DNA of 64,000 bases from Lewinellaceae bacterium. Its GTDB lineage: Bacteria; Bacteroidota; Bacteroidia; Chitinophagales; Saprospiraceae. Positions 34,354 to 42,170 of this stretch are shown here, piece after piece (within the stretch, counting starts at the first letter, position 1; each line of letters opens with the position of its first letter). Made by a program: the position numbers and the translations under genes. The stretch spans positions 62,001-126,000 of the forward strand of contig JACJYP010000013.1 in assembly GCA_020636045.1 (NCBI GenBank), given 5' to 3'. The notes under the pieces are model-generated. The model was given only the letters and a program-made list of their open reading frames with translations, had not been told where the DNA came from and ran no database searches.

Positions 34354-35609
34354 GTATGAGCGTGTCGATTATTGATTAAAAATAGTGGTACAAATGCTCC
34401 ATAGTACGCTGCAAAGAGCGTGTCGTAAATCGGAACCTGGGAAAGTAAACGCTGTTCGCGCAGTTTAGGCAAGATTTTTCCGTAGAGGAAAAGCAGAGAA
34501 ACACTGCGCAAAAGATAGCAAAAAGCAGCAGTTATCATGCCAAAGCCGGCGATCAGCAGCACCAGCAGCAGGAAATAATGCAAGGTATGCGACAAACTTA
34601 ACACTGCCAGCGCCAGTTGATGCGCCGGGCGATATCGTTTGCCCGCATCGAGCTGGCGCCGCTTTTGCCTGAGCCAGCCCGGCCAGCTGCGTTCTCCGTC
34701 GGAATACATAAACGATTCCGGTTGCGGGCAGATCGCGGTGTTGCCGGCATGCGCGGTGGCATTCACCAGGAGGTCGTCGTCGCCCGAGGGACGGTGCAGG
34801 TGCCTGGAAAAGCCCCCGCTGCGATCGAACAGCGATTTTTTCCAGGCAAGGTTGCGTCCTACCCCCATATAAGGCCATCCGGAAAGCGCAAATGAAAAAT
34901 ACTGGATGGCCGTCTGCGCCGTTTCAAAACGCGCCCATCCGTTTAGCAGGCGTCCGCCCCACCTTACTTCTCGTCGCATGGGCGCATACCCGAGTGCGAT
35001 CTCCGTTTCCGGGGTTTTCAGCAACGCCGCGGCCATGCAGGAGAGCCATTGTCCGGAAGCAGGCCGGCAATCGGCATCCGTAAAAAAAAGATGCTCGTAA
35101 CGGGCGGCAGCAATTCCCTGCGCCAGCGCGTGTTTTTTTCCGGGAAACGTTTTTTCCGCGACCCGCAATACCCGAAGCCTGCTGTATTGCTGTTGCAATT
35201 GCTCCAGCACGGCAGCAGTGCCGTCCGTCGAGGCATCGTCGATTACGATCACTTCCCAGAGGCCGGAATACGCCTGTTCCAGAATATGCGGCAGATTGTC
35301 GCGCAGGTTGGCCGCTTCGTTTCGCGCACAAATAAGGACCGAGGCGCCTGCCTGCGGCGAGCCCGGAAGGCCGACCTTCTCCCGTGCGGGATCATAAAAA
35401 GCCAATCGCGCAAAAACACCCCACCAGTAAACCAACTGGACCGTTGTGGCAAGGATCAAAAGCCAAAGACAGGCTTGTAATATGAACTCGGCGTTTCCCA
35501 AAGTTTTCAAAAAAATACCGGCACAAATAAACCCAAACCCCGGCGCTTGAAAGCAAGGCGGCAGGAATCGTTGCGAGAATGACCAAGATAGCCGCGAAAT
35601 TCCGCACAT
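34344..35609 (-). CDS. GT2-family membrane glycosyltransferase
   Basis: The protein has an N-terminal hydrophobic helix (LQACLWLLILATTVQLVYWW). The GT2/GT-A catalytic domain shows ASVLICARNEAANLRDNLPHIL, VIVIDDASTDGT, FFTDADCRP (DxD-type metal site) and a QxxRW-like segment (WLRQKRRQLD). Two or three C-terminal membrane helices follow. Such enzymes use nucleotide sugars to build polysaccharide or glycolipid; the product is unknown. The ATG at 35609 gives 421 residues, but the first about 36 codons are poor coding sequence and a TTG at 35501 (385 residues) is an alternative. It is divergent from cmk and overlaps the sigma factor gene, probably one operon. Confidence 0.85.
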   Translation of the reverse strand: MCGISRLSWSFSQRFLPPCFQAPGFGFICAGIFLKTLGNAEFILQACLWLLILATTVQLVYWWGVFARLAFYDPAREKVGLPGSPQAGASVLICARNEAANLRDNLPHILEQAYSGLWEVIVIDDASTDGTAAVLEQLQQQYSRLRVLRVAEKTFPGKKHALAQGIAAARYEHLFFTDADCRPASGQWLSCMAAALLKTPETEIALGYAPMRREVRWGGRLLNGWARFETAQTAIQYFSFALSGWPYMGVGRNLAWKKSLFDRSGGFSRHLHRPSGDDDLLVNATAHAGNTAICPQPESFMYSDGERSWPGWLRQKRRQLDAGKRYRPAHQLALAVLSLSHTLHYFLLLVLLIAGFGMITAAFCYLLRSVSLLFLYGKILPKLREQRLLSQVPIYDTLFAAYYGAFVPLFLINNRHAHTWK

Positions 35610-35623
35610 TTGCGCCGCACATT

Positions 35624-36307
35624 ATGAAACGGATCATCGTCGCCATCGACGGTCTTTCGTCCTGCGGCAAAAGCACGCTGGCAAAAGGCCTGGCAAAATC
35701 ACTCCATTACGCCTACCTCGACACCGGCGCCATGTATCGCGCGGTCACCTTGTACTTTCTCGACAACCAGGTGGATTACAACGATCCCGGCGCCGTAGAA
35801 GCGGCGCTCGGGCGCATCAGCATTCACTTCGAGCGGATCGACGGACAAAACCGCACCTTTCTCAACGACCGCGATGTGGAACACGACATCCGCGAAATGC
35901 GCGTCAGCGAACACGTCAGTCCCGTCTCGACGATCTCGGCGGTCCGACGCGCCATGGTGCGCCAGCAGCAGGCGATGGGCTCTCGCCGGGGCATCGTCGC
36001 CGACGGCCGCGACATCGGCACCGTCGTTTTTCCCGATGCCGAACTGAAAATATTCCTGATCGCCGACCTGGATGTGCGCACCAGCCGCCGGCACCTGGAA
36101 CTGGCCGCCAAAGGCATCGACGCCGAATGGGATGACATCAAAAAAAACCTGGAAGAACGCGACCACATCGATTCCTCCCGTGCCGACAGCCCGCTTCGTC
36201 AGGCCGACGATGCAGTCGTGATCGACAATACCCTGCTTTCAGAAGAACAGCAACTGCAAAAAGCGCTGGCGCTCGCTACGGACAAGATTGAAGACGGCTT
36301 ACGGTAA
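35624..36307 (+). CDS. cmk: Cytidylate kinase
   Basis: The 227-residue enzyme phosphorylates CMP/dCMP with ATP. It has the P-loop GLSSCGKST (about residues 10-18), the YLDTGAMYRAVTLY CMP-binding segment, the GRDIGTVVFPDA motif and the lid region with RRHLELAAKG. The upstream frame is open, but the ATG at 35624 matches the family start. The last codons and the TAA stop lie inside an ACGG heptad array: the array begins 14 bp before the end of the gene and supplies the C-terminal residues DGLR, so this tail is repeat-derived and probably not functionally important. Confidence 0.95.
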   Translation: MKRIIVAIDGLSSCGKSTLAKGLAKSLHYAYLDTGAMYRAVTLYFLDNQVDYNDPGAVEAALGRISIHFERIDGQNRTFLNDRDVEHDIREMRVSEHVSPVSTISAVRRAMVRQQQAMGSRRGIVADGRDIGTVVFPDAELKIFLIADLDVRTSRRHLELAAKGIDAEWDDIKKNLEERDHIDSSRADSPLRQADDAVVIDNTLLSEEQQLQKALALATDKIEDGLR

Positions 36308-36343
36308 GACGGTGGACGGCTTACGGTAGACGGTGGACGGCTT
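36294..36343. repeat. ACGG-type heptad array overlapping the end of cmk
   Basis: Seven units: ACGGCTT, ACGGTAAG (8 bp), ACGGTGG, ACGGCTT, ACGGTAG, ACGGTGG, ACGGCTT. The single 8-bp unit contains the cmk stop codon (TAA 36305-36307). The downstream text GACTAAC, GAATTAC, GATTTCT (about 36398-36418) keeps a faint 7-bp rhythm. Confidence 0.92.
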
Positions 36344-36422
36344 GCCCCCAGAAGACTTGCCGGGGGCGGGGTAAATGGCTGACAAATAATCACTTGCGAC
36401 TAACGAATTACGATTTCTTTCC

Positions 36423-37286
36423 ATGAATTTCTGGCAAAAACCCGTCGAGACCCTGCGCGAACTCATGCAGCGCAAGGCGCCGCATCTGCGGCAGGTCCGG
36501 CATTTTGCTTCGGCGGCGCTGGAGCGGGAAGTGGACATCGACCTGTATCTGCCGCCTGATTACCATCTTTCCGGATCGCGTTATTACCCCCTGCTGATCG
36601 TCAACGACGGGCAGGACCTGCCGCGCATGCACTTTTCAAGTATACTGGAGCGGATGTTTTTCCGGAAGCAGATCCCGCCCCTGATCGTCGCCGGTGTGCA
36701 CGCCTCGGCAGCGCGCATGCACGAATACGGCACCATGCGTCAGGCCGATTACAAGGGAAGGGGAGAAAGAGCACCCTTGTACGGCAATTTTATCCTGGAA
36801 GAATTGCTTCCGATGCTCCATCGCCGCTTCCGCATATCGGGCCTGCGCGAAGAAACGGCCTTCGCGGGCTTTTCCCTGGGCGGACTTTCGGCACTCGATA
36901 TGGTCTGGACCTATCCGCAGATATTCGGCGCAGCCGGCGTTTTTTCCGGATCGCTGTGGTGGCGCTGGTCGCCTGTCGACCCCGCCGATCCGGATGCCGA
37001 CCGCATCATGCACGACATTATCCGGACAACGGCAAATGTGGACAGCACGCAGCGCTTCTGGTTCCAGTGCGGCACGCTCGACGAAGACGAAGACCGCAAC
37101 GGCAACGGCGTGATCGATTCGATCGACGATACGCTCGACCTGATCGCCGCGCTCAAAGACAAGGGCTTTCACGAAAAACACATACGATACCTGGAGATAG
37201 AAGGCGGGCTGCATACGCCCGATACCTGGGGCAAGGCCATGCCCGACTTCCTCCGCTGGTGGCTGGTGCCCGAGTGGGGCGACTGA
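36423..37286 (+). CDS. Alpha/beta-hydrolase esterase (esterase D / enterochelin esterase-like)
   Basis: The 287-residue protein has the alpha/beta-hydrolase esterase fold. Visible features are the strand-loop YYPLLIVNDGQDL, the nucleophile elbow GFSLGG (Ser about residue 150), an acidic stretch DEDEDRNGNGVIDSIDD and a late His in GGLHTPDTWGKAMPDFLRW, the probable catalytic base. No signal peptide is evident. Relatives hydrolyse carboxylic esters, including acyl-sugars and siderophores, so the substrate here is open. It is preceded by the heptad array and followed by a terminator that belongs to the opposite strand. Confidence 0.82.
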   Translation: MNFWQKPVETLRELMQRKAPHLRQVRHFASAALEREVDIDLYLPPDYHLSGSRYYPLLIVNDGQDLPRMHFSSILERMFFRKQIPPLIVAGVHASAARMHEYGTMRQADYKGRGERAPLYGNFILEELLPMLHRRFRISGLREETAFAGFSLGGLSALDMVWTYPQIFGAAGVFSGSLWWRWSPVDPADPDADRIMHDIIRTTANVDSTQRFWFQCGTLDEDEDRNGNGVIDSIDDTLDLIAALKDKGFHEKHIRYLEIEGGLHTPDTWGKAMPDFLRWWLVPEWGD

Positions 37287-37289
37287 CAT

Positions 37290-37326
37290 AAAAAACCCTG
37301 CCGGCACGCGCAGCATGCCAACAGGG
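37290..37326 (-). terminator. Intrinsic terminator of the CBS-Usp operon
   Basis: On the minus strand CCCTGTTGGCATGC pairs with GCGTGCCGGCAGGG (two mismatches, plus-strand arms 37296-37309 and 37313-37326) and is followed by TTTTTT. It lies 42 bp past the Usp stop codon. A separate 12-bp palindrome CTCAAGCTTGAG is at 37338-37349. Confidence 0.85.
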
Positions 37327-37367
37327 CGAACAAAAACCTCAAGCTTGAGAAGTCAATTCATCGCTCC

Positions 37368-38522
37368 CTAGCGGAGCATATCGTCGTCGGAATGCATCAC
37401 CAGCAGCGGCACGCCGGCTCCTACCAATGCCTTCCGTGTGATACTTTTATGTAGCAACCCTTCCCAGAAACTCCTGTGGTGGGTCACCAGTATCATCAGG
37501 TCTATCTTGTGAAACAACGCGTAATCGTTGAGTTGCTCCACCACATTATCTCCCATTACCCTTGTAAACAGGAAGGGAAATTCCGGATCGGAATGTTCGT
37601 AGTGTATTTCAAAAAGTTTGCGTTCCAGGTCGAGGCCTTTTTCATCGGCGGCGCCTACGTGTACAAAGTGAAGGCGCCCGCCGAAATGCTTGGCGAAGTT
37701 AACCGCCTGCTTGACACGCAGGGCGTCGAGCGAGTCGAAGTTGCTGGTGTACAAGACATTGTGAAAGCCTGCATAAGCGGCGTCATCCGGCACGAATAAC
37801 ACCGGGCAATGCGCCATTTGCGACACTTCCGTACTCACGGAGCCAAACAATTCGCGCGCCACCCCACCACGGCCGGTCGTGCCCATCACGATCAGGTCCG
37901 TATTGCGCGAACGCTCCTCGATCACGGCTTCCGGGAAGCCGTAATGCACGCTGAGGGAAATCTTTTGCGGAGACTGCTCCTCCGGATCTTTCGGCGCCGA
38001 TGCCTTTTGCGCGGGCGATTCATACGCCACGCCGATACCCGCCAGGCTCTCCTTCACAAAAGCCTCCAACTCCGTATCGATGGTCTTTTTATAACCCGAC
38101 AGGAAGCCGGATGCGGATGGAAGGCCACCTTCAAAAATGCTGTCAAGGGCGTAAATGATATCCAGCCTGGAGTCGAATTTTTCAGCCAGCTGCCAGGCGA
38201 ATTGCAAAGCATTGCTCGCAGGTTTGCTCATATCAACCGGCACGGTGATCGTCCCCAGGCGATATATCTTGCTCTTCAGCAGGAGGCGGTTCTGAAAGAT
38301 GGAGGTAATTTCCTCCACCGTCGGGACGCGCCCTTCGGATACCAGCTGACCGTCCAGCATGAGCGCCGGCATTGCCTGCACGCCGTTGAACTTTATTTTA
38401 TTCGGCTCCGACACCTCCTCCACCTTGCTGTCGATCGGCAGATGCGATAGTGCAAGGTTCAGGTTGTCGCGCAGCAGCCGGGTATCGGCATCGCGGGCGC
38501 CAAATATCTTTATCGTGGTCAT
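37368..38522 (-). CDS. Thioredoxin-like / double UspA fusion stress protein
   Basis: The 384-residue protein fuses three modules. The N-terminal about 80 residues resemble the thioredoxin_3/glutaredoxin-like fold (TTIKIFGARDADTRLLRDNL...VQAMPALMLDGQLVSEGRVPTVEEI) with the cis-Pro (MPAL) but no CxxC. UspA domain 1 follows (about 88-250), ending with the ATP-binding motif GTTGRGGVARELFGSVSTEV. A degenerate UspA domain 2 (about 255-380) has MILVTHHRSFWEGLLHKSITRKAL. Universal stress proteins bind ATP and help survival in hypoxia or energy stress. It lies 23 bp downstream of the CBS gene, so both are probably in one operon opening at the regulatory palindrome near 39112. Confidence 0.88.
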   Translation of the reverse strand: MTTIKIFGARDADTRLLRDNLNLALSHLPIDSKVEEVSEPNKIKFNGVQAMPALMLDGQLVSEGRVPTVEEITSIFQNRLLLKSKIYRLGTITVPVDMSKPASNALQFAWQLAEKFDSRLDIIYALDSIFEGGLPSASGFLSGYKKTIDTELEAFVKESLAGIGVAYESPAQKASAPKDPEEQSPQKISLSVHYGFPEAVIEERSRNTDLIVMGTTGRGGVARELFGSVSTEVSQMAHCPVLFVPDDAAYAGFHNVLYTSNFDSLDALRVKQAVNFAKHFGGRLHFVHVGAADEKGLDLERKLFEIHYEHSDPEFPFLFTRVMGDNVVEQLNDYALFHKIDLMILVTHHRSFWEGLLHKSITRKALVGAGVPLLVMHSDDDMLR

Positions 38523-38545
38523 AGCGCGAATATTTTAATACGCGA

Positions 38546-39007
38546 TCAGGATTCGGGTTCGTACACCATGTGCGGAAACTTGGGTTTTTCGTCGAGCATG
38601 TATTTCATCACGTCGAAGGGTGTTACGATCCCCACCAGTTCGCCGTCTTTCACCACCGGCAAGGCATGAAACCAGTTTTTGCAGAATACTTCCAGCGCCA
38701 CGTTGATGCGATCGTCCGGTTCCAGTTTTGCCAAACCGGTAGTCATAATATCTTTCGCTTTCGCGCGCTTCAGGCGGCTTTCATTTTCAAAACGGTCGTC
38801 GTCGTACAGGGAAGCGCCGCCGAGAAAGTACATAAAATCGGTCTTGCTGATAATCCCTACGATATCGCGGAAATGGACGACCGGTATATGGTGAAATTTG
38901 TGCGAATCGAAAATCTCCTTTACCTGCGCCAGGTTTTCGTCGGGATTCACGGTCACCAGGGCGGTGTGGGGAGTCATGATCGTTGAGACAAGAGCAAATG
39001 TGTTCAT
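38546..39007 (-). CDS. CBS-domain pair protein
   Basis: The 153-residue protein consists of two CBS domains. The first has VSTIMTPHTALVTVNPDENLAQV...HHIPVVHFRDIVGIISKTDFM, the second AKDIMTTGLAKLEPDDRINVALEVF...HALPVVKDGELVGIVTPFDVM. Stand-alone CBS pairs sense adenine nucleotides or SAM and modulate partner proteins. An upstream ATG (39031) exists, but the ATG at 39007 gives the typical N-terminus NTFALVSTIMT. It is co-transcribed with the Usp fusion and divergent from the REC-CRP regulator, which suggests joint control by energy or redox state (inference). Confidence 0.9.
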   Translation of the reverse strand: MNTFALVSTIMTPHTALVTVNPDENLAQVKEIFDSHKFHHIPVVHFRDIVGIISKTDFMYFLGGASLYDDDRFENESRLKRAKAKDIMTTGLAKLEPDDRINVALEVFCKNWFHALPVVKDGELVGIVTPFDVMKYMLDEKPKFPHMVYEPES

Positions 39008-39111
39008 AATGTGAGATTTTTGTTGCCGCAAAAAGCACGGCGTCTGTTAATGTTGGGACAAAGATGGGCCGAATGCCTGCCTCCCCGGAATGACCTGCGT
39101 TAAAGGCCACG

Positions 39112-39125
39112 CTGATTAAGATCAG
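39112..39125. promoter_or_regulatory. CRP/FNR-type palindrome between the CBS-Usp operon and the REC-CRP gene
   Basis: CTGATTAAGATCAG has the TGAT-N4-ATCA architecture of FNR-class sites. It is 36 bp before the REC-CRP ATG and 105 bp before the CBS ATG. The adjacent regulator's recognition helix (GTAKETLIRTL) keeps the Glu and Arg positions that contact this half-site in CRP/FNR proteins, so self- and operon control is plausible. Confidence 0.6.
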
Positions 39126-39160
39126 TGACAAAAATCATTTGTGGTACTACTTTAGCTTAT

Positions 39161-40201
39161 ATGAAAAAGATACTCATCATTGAAGACAATGCCGATGTCA
39201 GGGAAAACCTCGCAGAGATACTGACATTGGGCGGCTATGAGGCCGTCACGGCCGAAAATGGCAAAGCCGGTGTAGAAAAAGCCCAGGCGGATACTCCGGA
39301 CCTCATTCTCTGCGACATCATGATGCCCGAGCTCGACGGTTACGGCGTGCTGCACATCCTGAGCCGGCAGGCAAAAACGGCTGATGTGCCCTTTGTTTTC
39401 CTCACTGCAAAGGCTGAAAAGGAAGATTTCCGGAAAGGCATGTCGCTCGGCGCCGACGATTACATCACCAAACCTTTTGATGATGTGGCGTTGCTGGAAA
39501 CAATAGAGGCGCGGTTGAAAAAAAGTGAGCGCCTGCGCGTAGCGTCATCGCATAATACCGGCTCGCTCGACCATTTTATCGACGAAGCAAGGGCACTTGA
39601 AGCCATCAAACACCTGTCGGACAACCGCGAAGTGCGGCATTACCGGAAAAAGGACATCATCTTCCGGGAAGGAGAAAACCCGCGCTGGCTTTTTTACGTG
39701 GAAAGCGGGAAAGTGAAGGTGTACAAAACCAGCGAAGACGGCCGCGAACTGATCGTCAAGGTTGCACAGACCGGCGATTTCCTGGGTTTTCTGGCCCTGT
39801 TCAAGGAAGATGCCTACCCCGAAAGCGCGGCAGCCCTGGAAGACTGCGCCATCAAACTGGTGCCCAAGTCCGATTTTGCCGCCCTCGTGTATGGCAACCG
39901 CGACGTCAACGCCCGTTTTATCAAAATGCTGGCCAGCTACGTGACCGACCGCGAACAACAGCTCATCGAACTCGCCTATAACTCTGTGCGCAAGCGCGTG
40001 GCCACCACACTCGTGCAGCTGTACGACCAGACGCAGACCAATATCAACCTCCTGCGTGAAGACCTCGCCTCACTGGCAGGAACGGCCAAGGAAACCCTGA
40101 TCCGTACCCTCACTGATTTCAGGAACGAAGGGATGATCGATATCCACGACGGCATCATCGAGGTTAAACAGCCCGAGCGGCTGCGACACCTTCCCAACTG
40201 A
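39161..40201 (+). CDS. Response regulator receiver fused to CRP/FNR-type transcription factor
   Basis: The 346-residue protein has an N-terminal receiver domain (1-120; acidic pair E8/D9, phospho-acceptor D52 in LILCDIMMPELDGYG, Lys in DDYITKPF). A cNMP-binding-like beta-roll follows (about 145-260, IIFREGENPRWLFYVESGKVKVYK) with a dimerisation helix, then an HTH_Crp domain (about 270-340, LREDLASLAGTAKETLIRTLTDFRNEGMI). The ribose-phosphate cassette is altered: the family GELAL/PRxA residues read GFLAL and PESA, so the Arg that binds cAMP is missing and no Fe-S cysteines are present. Input is therefore probably phosphorylation. The ATG at 39161 is preferred over an upstream in-frame codon. 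No histidine kinase is adjacent. Confidence 0.92.
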   Translation: MKKILIIEDNADVRENLAEILTLGGYEAVTAENGKAGVEKAQADTPDLILCDIMMPELDGYGVLHILSRQAKTADVPFVFLTAKAEKEDFRKGMSLGADDYITKPFDDVALLETIEARLKKSERLRVASSHNTGSLDHFIDEARALEAIKHLSDNREVRHYRKKDIIFREGENPRWLFYVESGKVKVYKTSEDGRELIVKVAQTGDFLGFLALFKEDAYPESAAALEDCAIKLVPKSDFAALVYGNRDVNARFIKMLASYVTDREQQLIELAYNSVRKRVATTLVQLYDQTQTNINLLREDLASLAGTAKETLIRTLTDFRNEGMIDIHDGIIEVKQPERLRHLPN

Positions 40202-40211
40202 GGCGCCGTAT

Positions 40212-41447
40212 CTAATCTGCAACGTAATAAATATCCACTTCTCCGATGTGCTTGGCGGGAAACCGGCCTCCGAAGCGGCATGGAAAATCCGAAGCCACGA
40301 GTTCGTGTGTAGCTGCCGATATACATATCTGGCCGGGCTCGCACAGCCTCCCGATGCGCGAAGCGATGTTGACCGTCTCGCCCCAGATATCGTAGGCGAT
40401 CTTGCTGTTGCCCACCACTCCTGCCACCAGCGGCCCGGTATGGATGCCGATCCGCATATCGAAAGGGTAGCCGAAACGCTGCAACTGGCGGTCGCGGTGC
40501 CGGTCTACAAAGCGCCGGATATCCAGCGCTGCAGCGATCATATCGTGCGCGTGTGAGGCTTTTGGCGTCGGCAGCCCGCCGGCGCACATGTACATATCGC
40601 CCACGGTCTTGATCTTCTCAAGACCGTGCCGGCGGATGATCTCGTCGAAGGCGCTGAAGTAGTAATCAATCTGTTCCACCAGATCGACCGCGCGCAGAGA
40701 GCGCACGAAGGAAGAAAACTCCACAAAATCGGTGAACATGACCGTAGCGGTCGGGTAACTCTTCGCCCGGGCATAGCCCGTCGATTTCAGTTCTTCCGCC
40801 GTTTCACGGGGGAGCAGGTTGCTGATGAGTGCGTCTGATTTCCGGTGTTCTTCCTGCAGGATGGCCTGTAGCTCCGTCTGGTATTTCAGGGAGCGGTCCA
40901 TCAGATAATATACGATGCCGGTGGTAACGATAAAGTTCAGCTCGAAAAACAGGATACTCACGCCCATGTCCGGCAGGCGAACGGGGTCGGGCGAAAAATA
41001 CTCGAATAGTCCGCAGGCGAATTGCAGGACGATGAACGCGGCAAAATAGTATCGTGCTGCACGCCATTCATTGAAGATCAATGCGCCGAGCGGCGCCAGG
41101 AATGCGACCAGCACGAAACCGCTCCCCGCCTGAAATCCGCCATGCAGGGCTTGTACGGCCGGCGGCAGCAGCAGCAGCAGTACAAACTGCAGGTGTTTGA
41201 AAAAGAAGTAATCGCCTGAATACAGCAGCCACGCCAGGCCGGCCACCGTCGCGCCGCAGTAACACAACGTGGGCCACCAGGGCAAGGCATAGCCCAACAC
41301 TTCGTACGCCAGGTTGTAACATACGGCAGTTACCATGACCATGACCACCATCAGCAGGCCCAGTATTCTCTTGTAGGTGATCTCGGGGTCGGGATTATCA
41401 AAATGAAGGGTTCGATGCAGAAAATTTTTTAACTGCGGCGATAACAT
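40212..41447 (-). CDS. Membrane class III adenylate cyclase
   Basis: The 411-residue protein has six hydrophobic segments in its first about 190 residues (VMVTAVCYNLAYEVLGYAL, FVLLLLLPPAVQAL and others). A helical linker with LISNLLPRETAEELKSTG follows, then the class III cyclase domain. Both metal-binding Asp are present (VMFTDFVEFSSF and IKTVGDMYMCAGG). The transition-state Asn/Arg pair is in WGETVNIASRI, and the Lys (EKIKTVGD) and Asp (AYDIWGE) positions specify adenine rather than guanine. It therefore probably makes cAMP from ATP at the inner membrane. The upstream frame to 41504 is open, but ATG 41447 fits better. It is convergent with the REC-CRP gene, 10 bp apart. Confidence 0.9.
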   Translation of the reverse strand: MLSPQLKNFLHRTLHFDNPDPEITYKRILGLLMVVMVMVTAVCYNLAYEVLGYALPWWPTLCYCGATVAGLAWLLYSGDYFFFKHLQFVLLLLLPPAVQALHGGFQAGSGFVLVAFLAPLGALIFNEWRAARYYFAAFIVLQFACGLFEYFSPDPVRLPDMGVSILFFELNFIVTTGIVYYLMDRSLKYQTELQAILQEEHRKSDALISNLLPRETAEELKSTGYARAKSYPTATVMFTDFVEFSSFVRSLRAVDLVEQIDYYFSAFDEIIRRHGLEKIKTVGDMYMCAGGLPTPKASHAHDMIAAALDIRRFVDRHRDRQLQRFGYPFDMRIGIHTGPLVAGVVGNSKIAYDIWGETVNIASRIGRLCEPGQICISAATHELVASDFPCRFGGRFPAKHIGEVDIYYVAD

Positions 41448-41600
41448 GCCGCTAAGATAATGGTCCGTTCGGGTGCAGCAATCAAAAAAACGGGTTCGGT
41501 GCATTCCGTTCCGCGTTCAGCCGAATATTCTTGGAAACGGGTGCCTGCCGCCCGTCTTTTGTACCATCGATCACCATTCATCTGATAAAAACCTGTCTTT

Positions 41601-42029
41601 ATGTTCCAGACAAAAAGCATCTTTTTCACCGCATTATTCGCTGCCGCTACCCTGTTCGCCTGTAAAAAAAGCGACGATCTGTCCAGTCCCGGCGGAGGCC
41701 CCGCGCCTGCAGCCGGTCAGTGGAAAGTCACGTATTTCTTCGATAAAAAAGACGAGACCGGCAATTACAGCACCTATGTATTCGAGTTCGGATCGGACGG
41801 CAGCATGAGTGCCGGCAACGGCAGCCAAAGCTGGTCGGGCAGCTGGTCGTCCGGCTTCGATGACAGCGCCAACAAGTTCCTGATCAATTTCAGCGGCACG
41901 GTACCGAGCGCCCTGGCCGAACTGGAAGAAGACTGGCGCATCATTACGATGGACGACACTTTCATGCATTTCGAACACACCAGCGGCGGCAACGGTGATA
42001 CCGATATTCTGAAATTCACAAAGTTGTAA
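41601..42029 (+). CDS. Small putative lipoprotein
   Basis: The 142-residue product has a lipoprotein signal (FFTALFAAATLFACKKSDD, Cys at 21), a Gly/Pro/Ala-rich spacer, then a beta-rich domain with WKVTYFFDKKDETGNYSTYVFEF and DTFMHFEHTSGGNGDTDILKFTKL. The pattern resembles the lipocalin-like or META-like small lipoproteins common in Bacteroidota, where QWKVTYF starts a strand and LKFTKL ends the barrel. No function is assigned. It is monocistronic with its own terminator and is divergent from the adenylate cyclase. Confidence 0.8.
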   Translation: MFQTKSIFFTALFAAATLFACKKSDDLSSPGGGPAPAAGQWKVTYFFDKKDETGNYSTYVFEFGSDGSMSAGNGSQSWSGSWSSGFDDSANKFLINFSGTVPSALAELEEDWRIITMDDTFMHFEHTSGGNGDTDILKFTKL

Positions 42030-42136
42030 GTAGCCAGATACGGCATGTTGGGAGCAAGCCGGTTTGCCAGCTGTGCAGCGGATGCTGCGCAGCGGTTTCC
42101 GGGATTGCCATCCCCCGCTTCATAAGTTGGGTTTCG

Positions 42137-42168
42137 GCAGGTTGGGTTTTCACCCGACCTGCTTTTTT
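42137..42168 (+). terminator. Intrinsic terminator after the small lipoprotein gene
   Basis: GCAGGTTGGGT pairs with ACCCGACCTGC (one T-G pair, loop TTTC) and is followed by six T (42163-42168). The palindromic element starts directly after the T tract. Confidence 0.9.
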
Positions 42169-42170
42169 AT

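Noticed and set aside
34351..34450. Direct repeat GAGCGTGTCG near 34358 and 34417 as another mobile-element end
   Set aside because: Direct rather than inverted, only 10 bp, and inside the coding end of the GT2 gene; no palindrome or flanking duplication.
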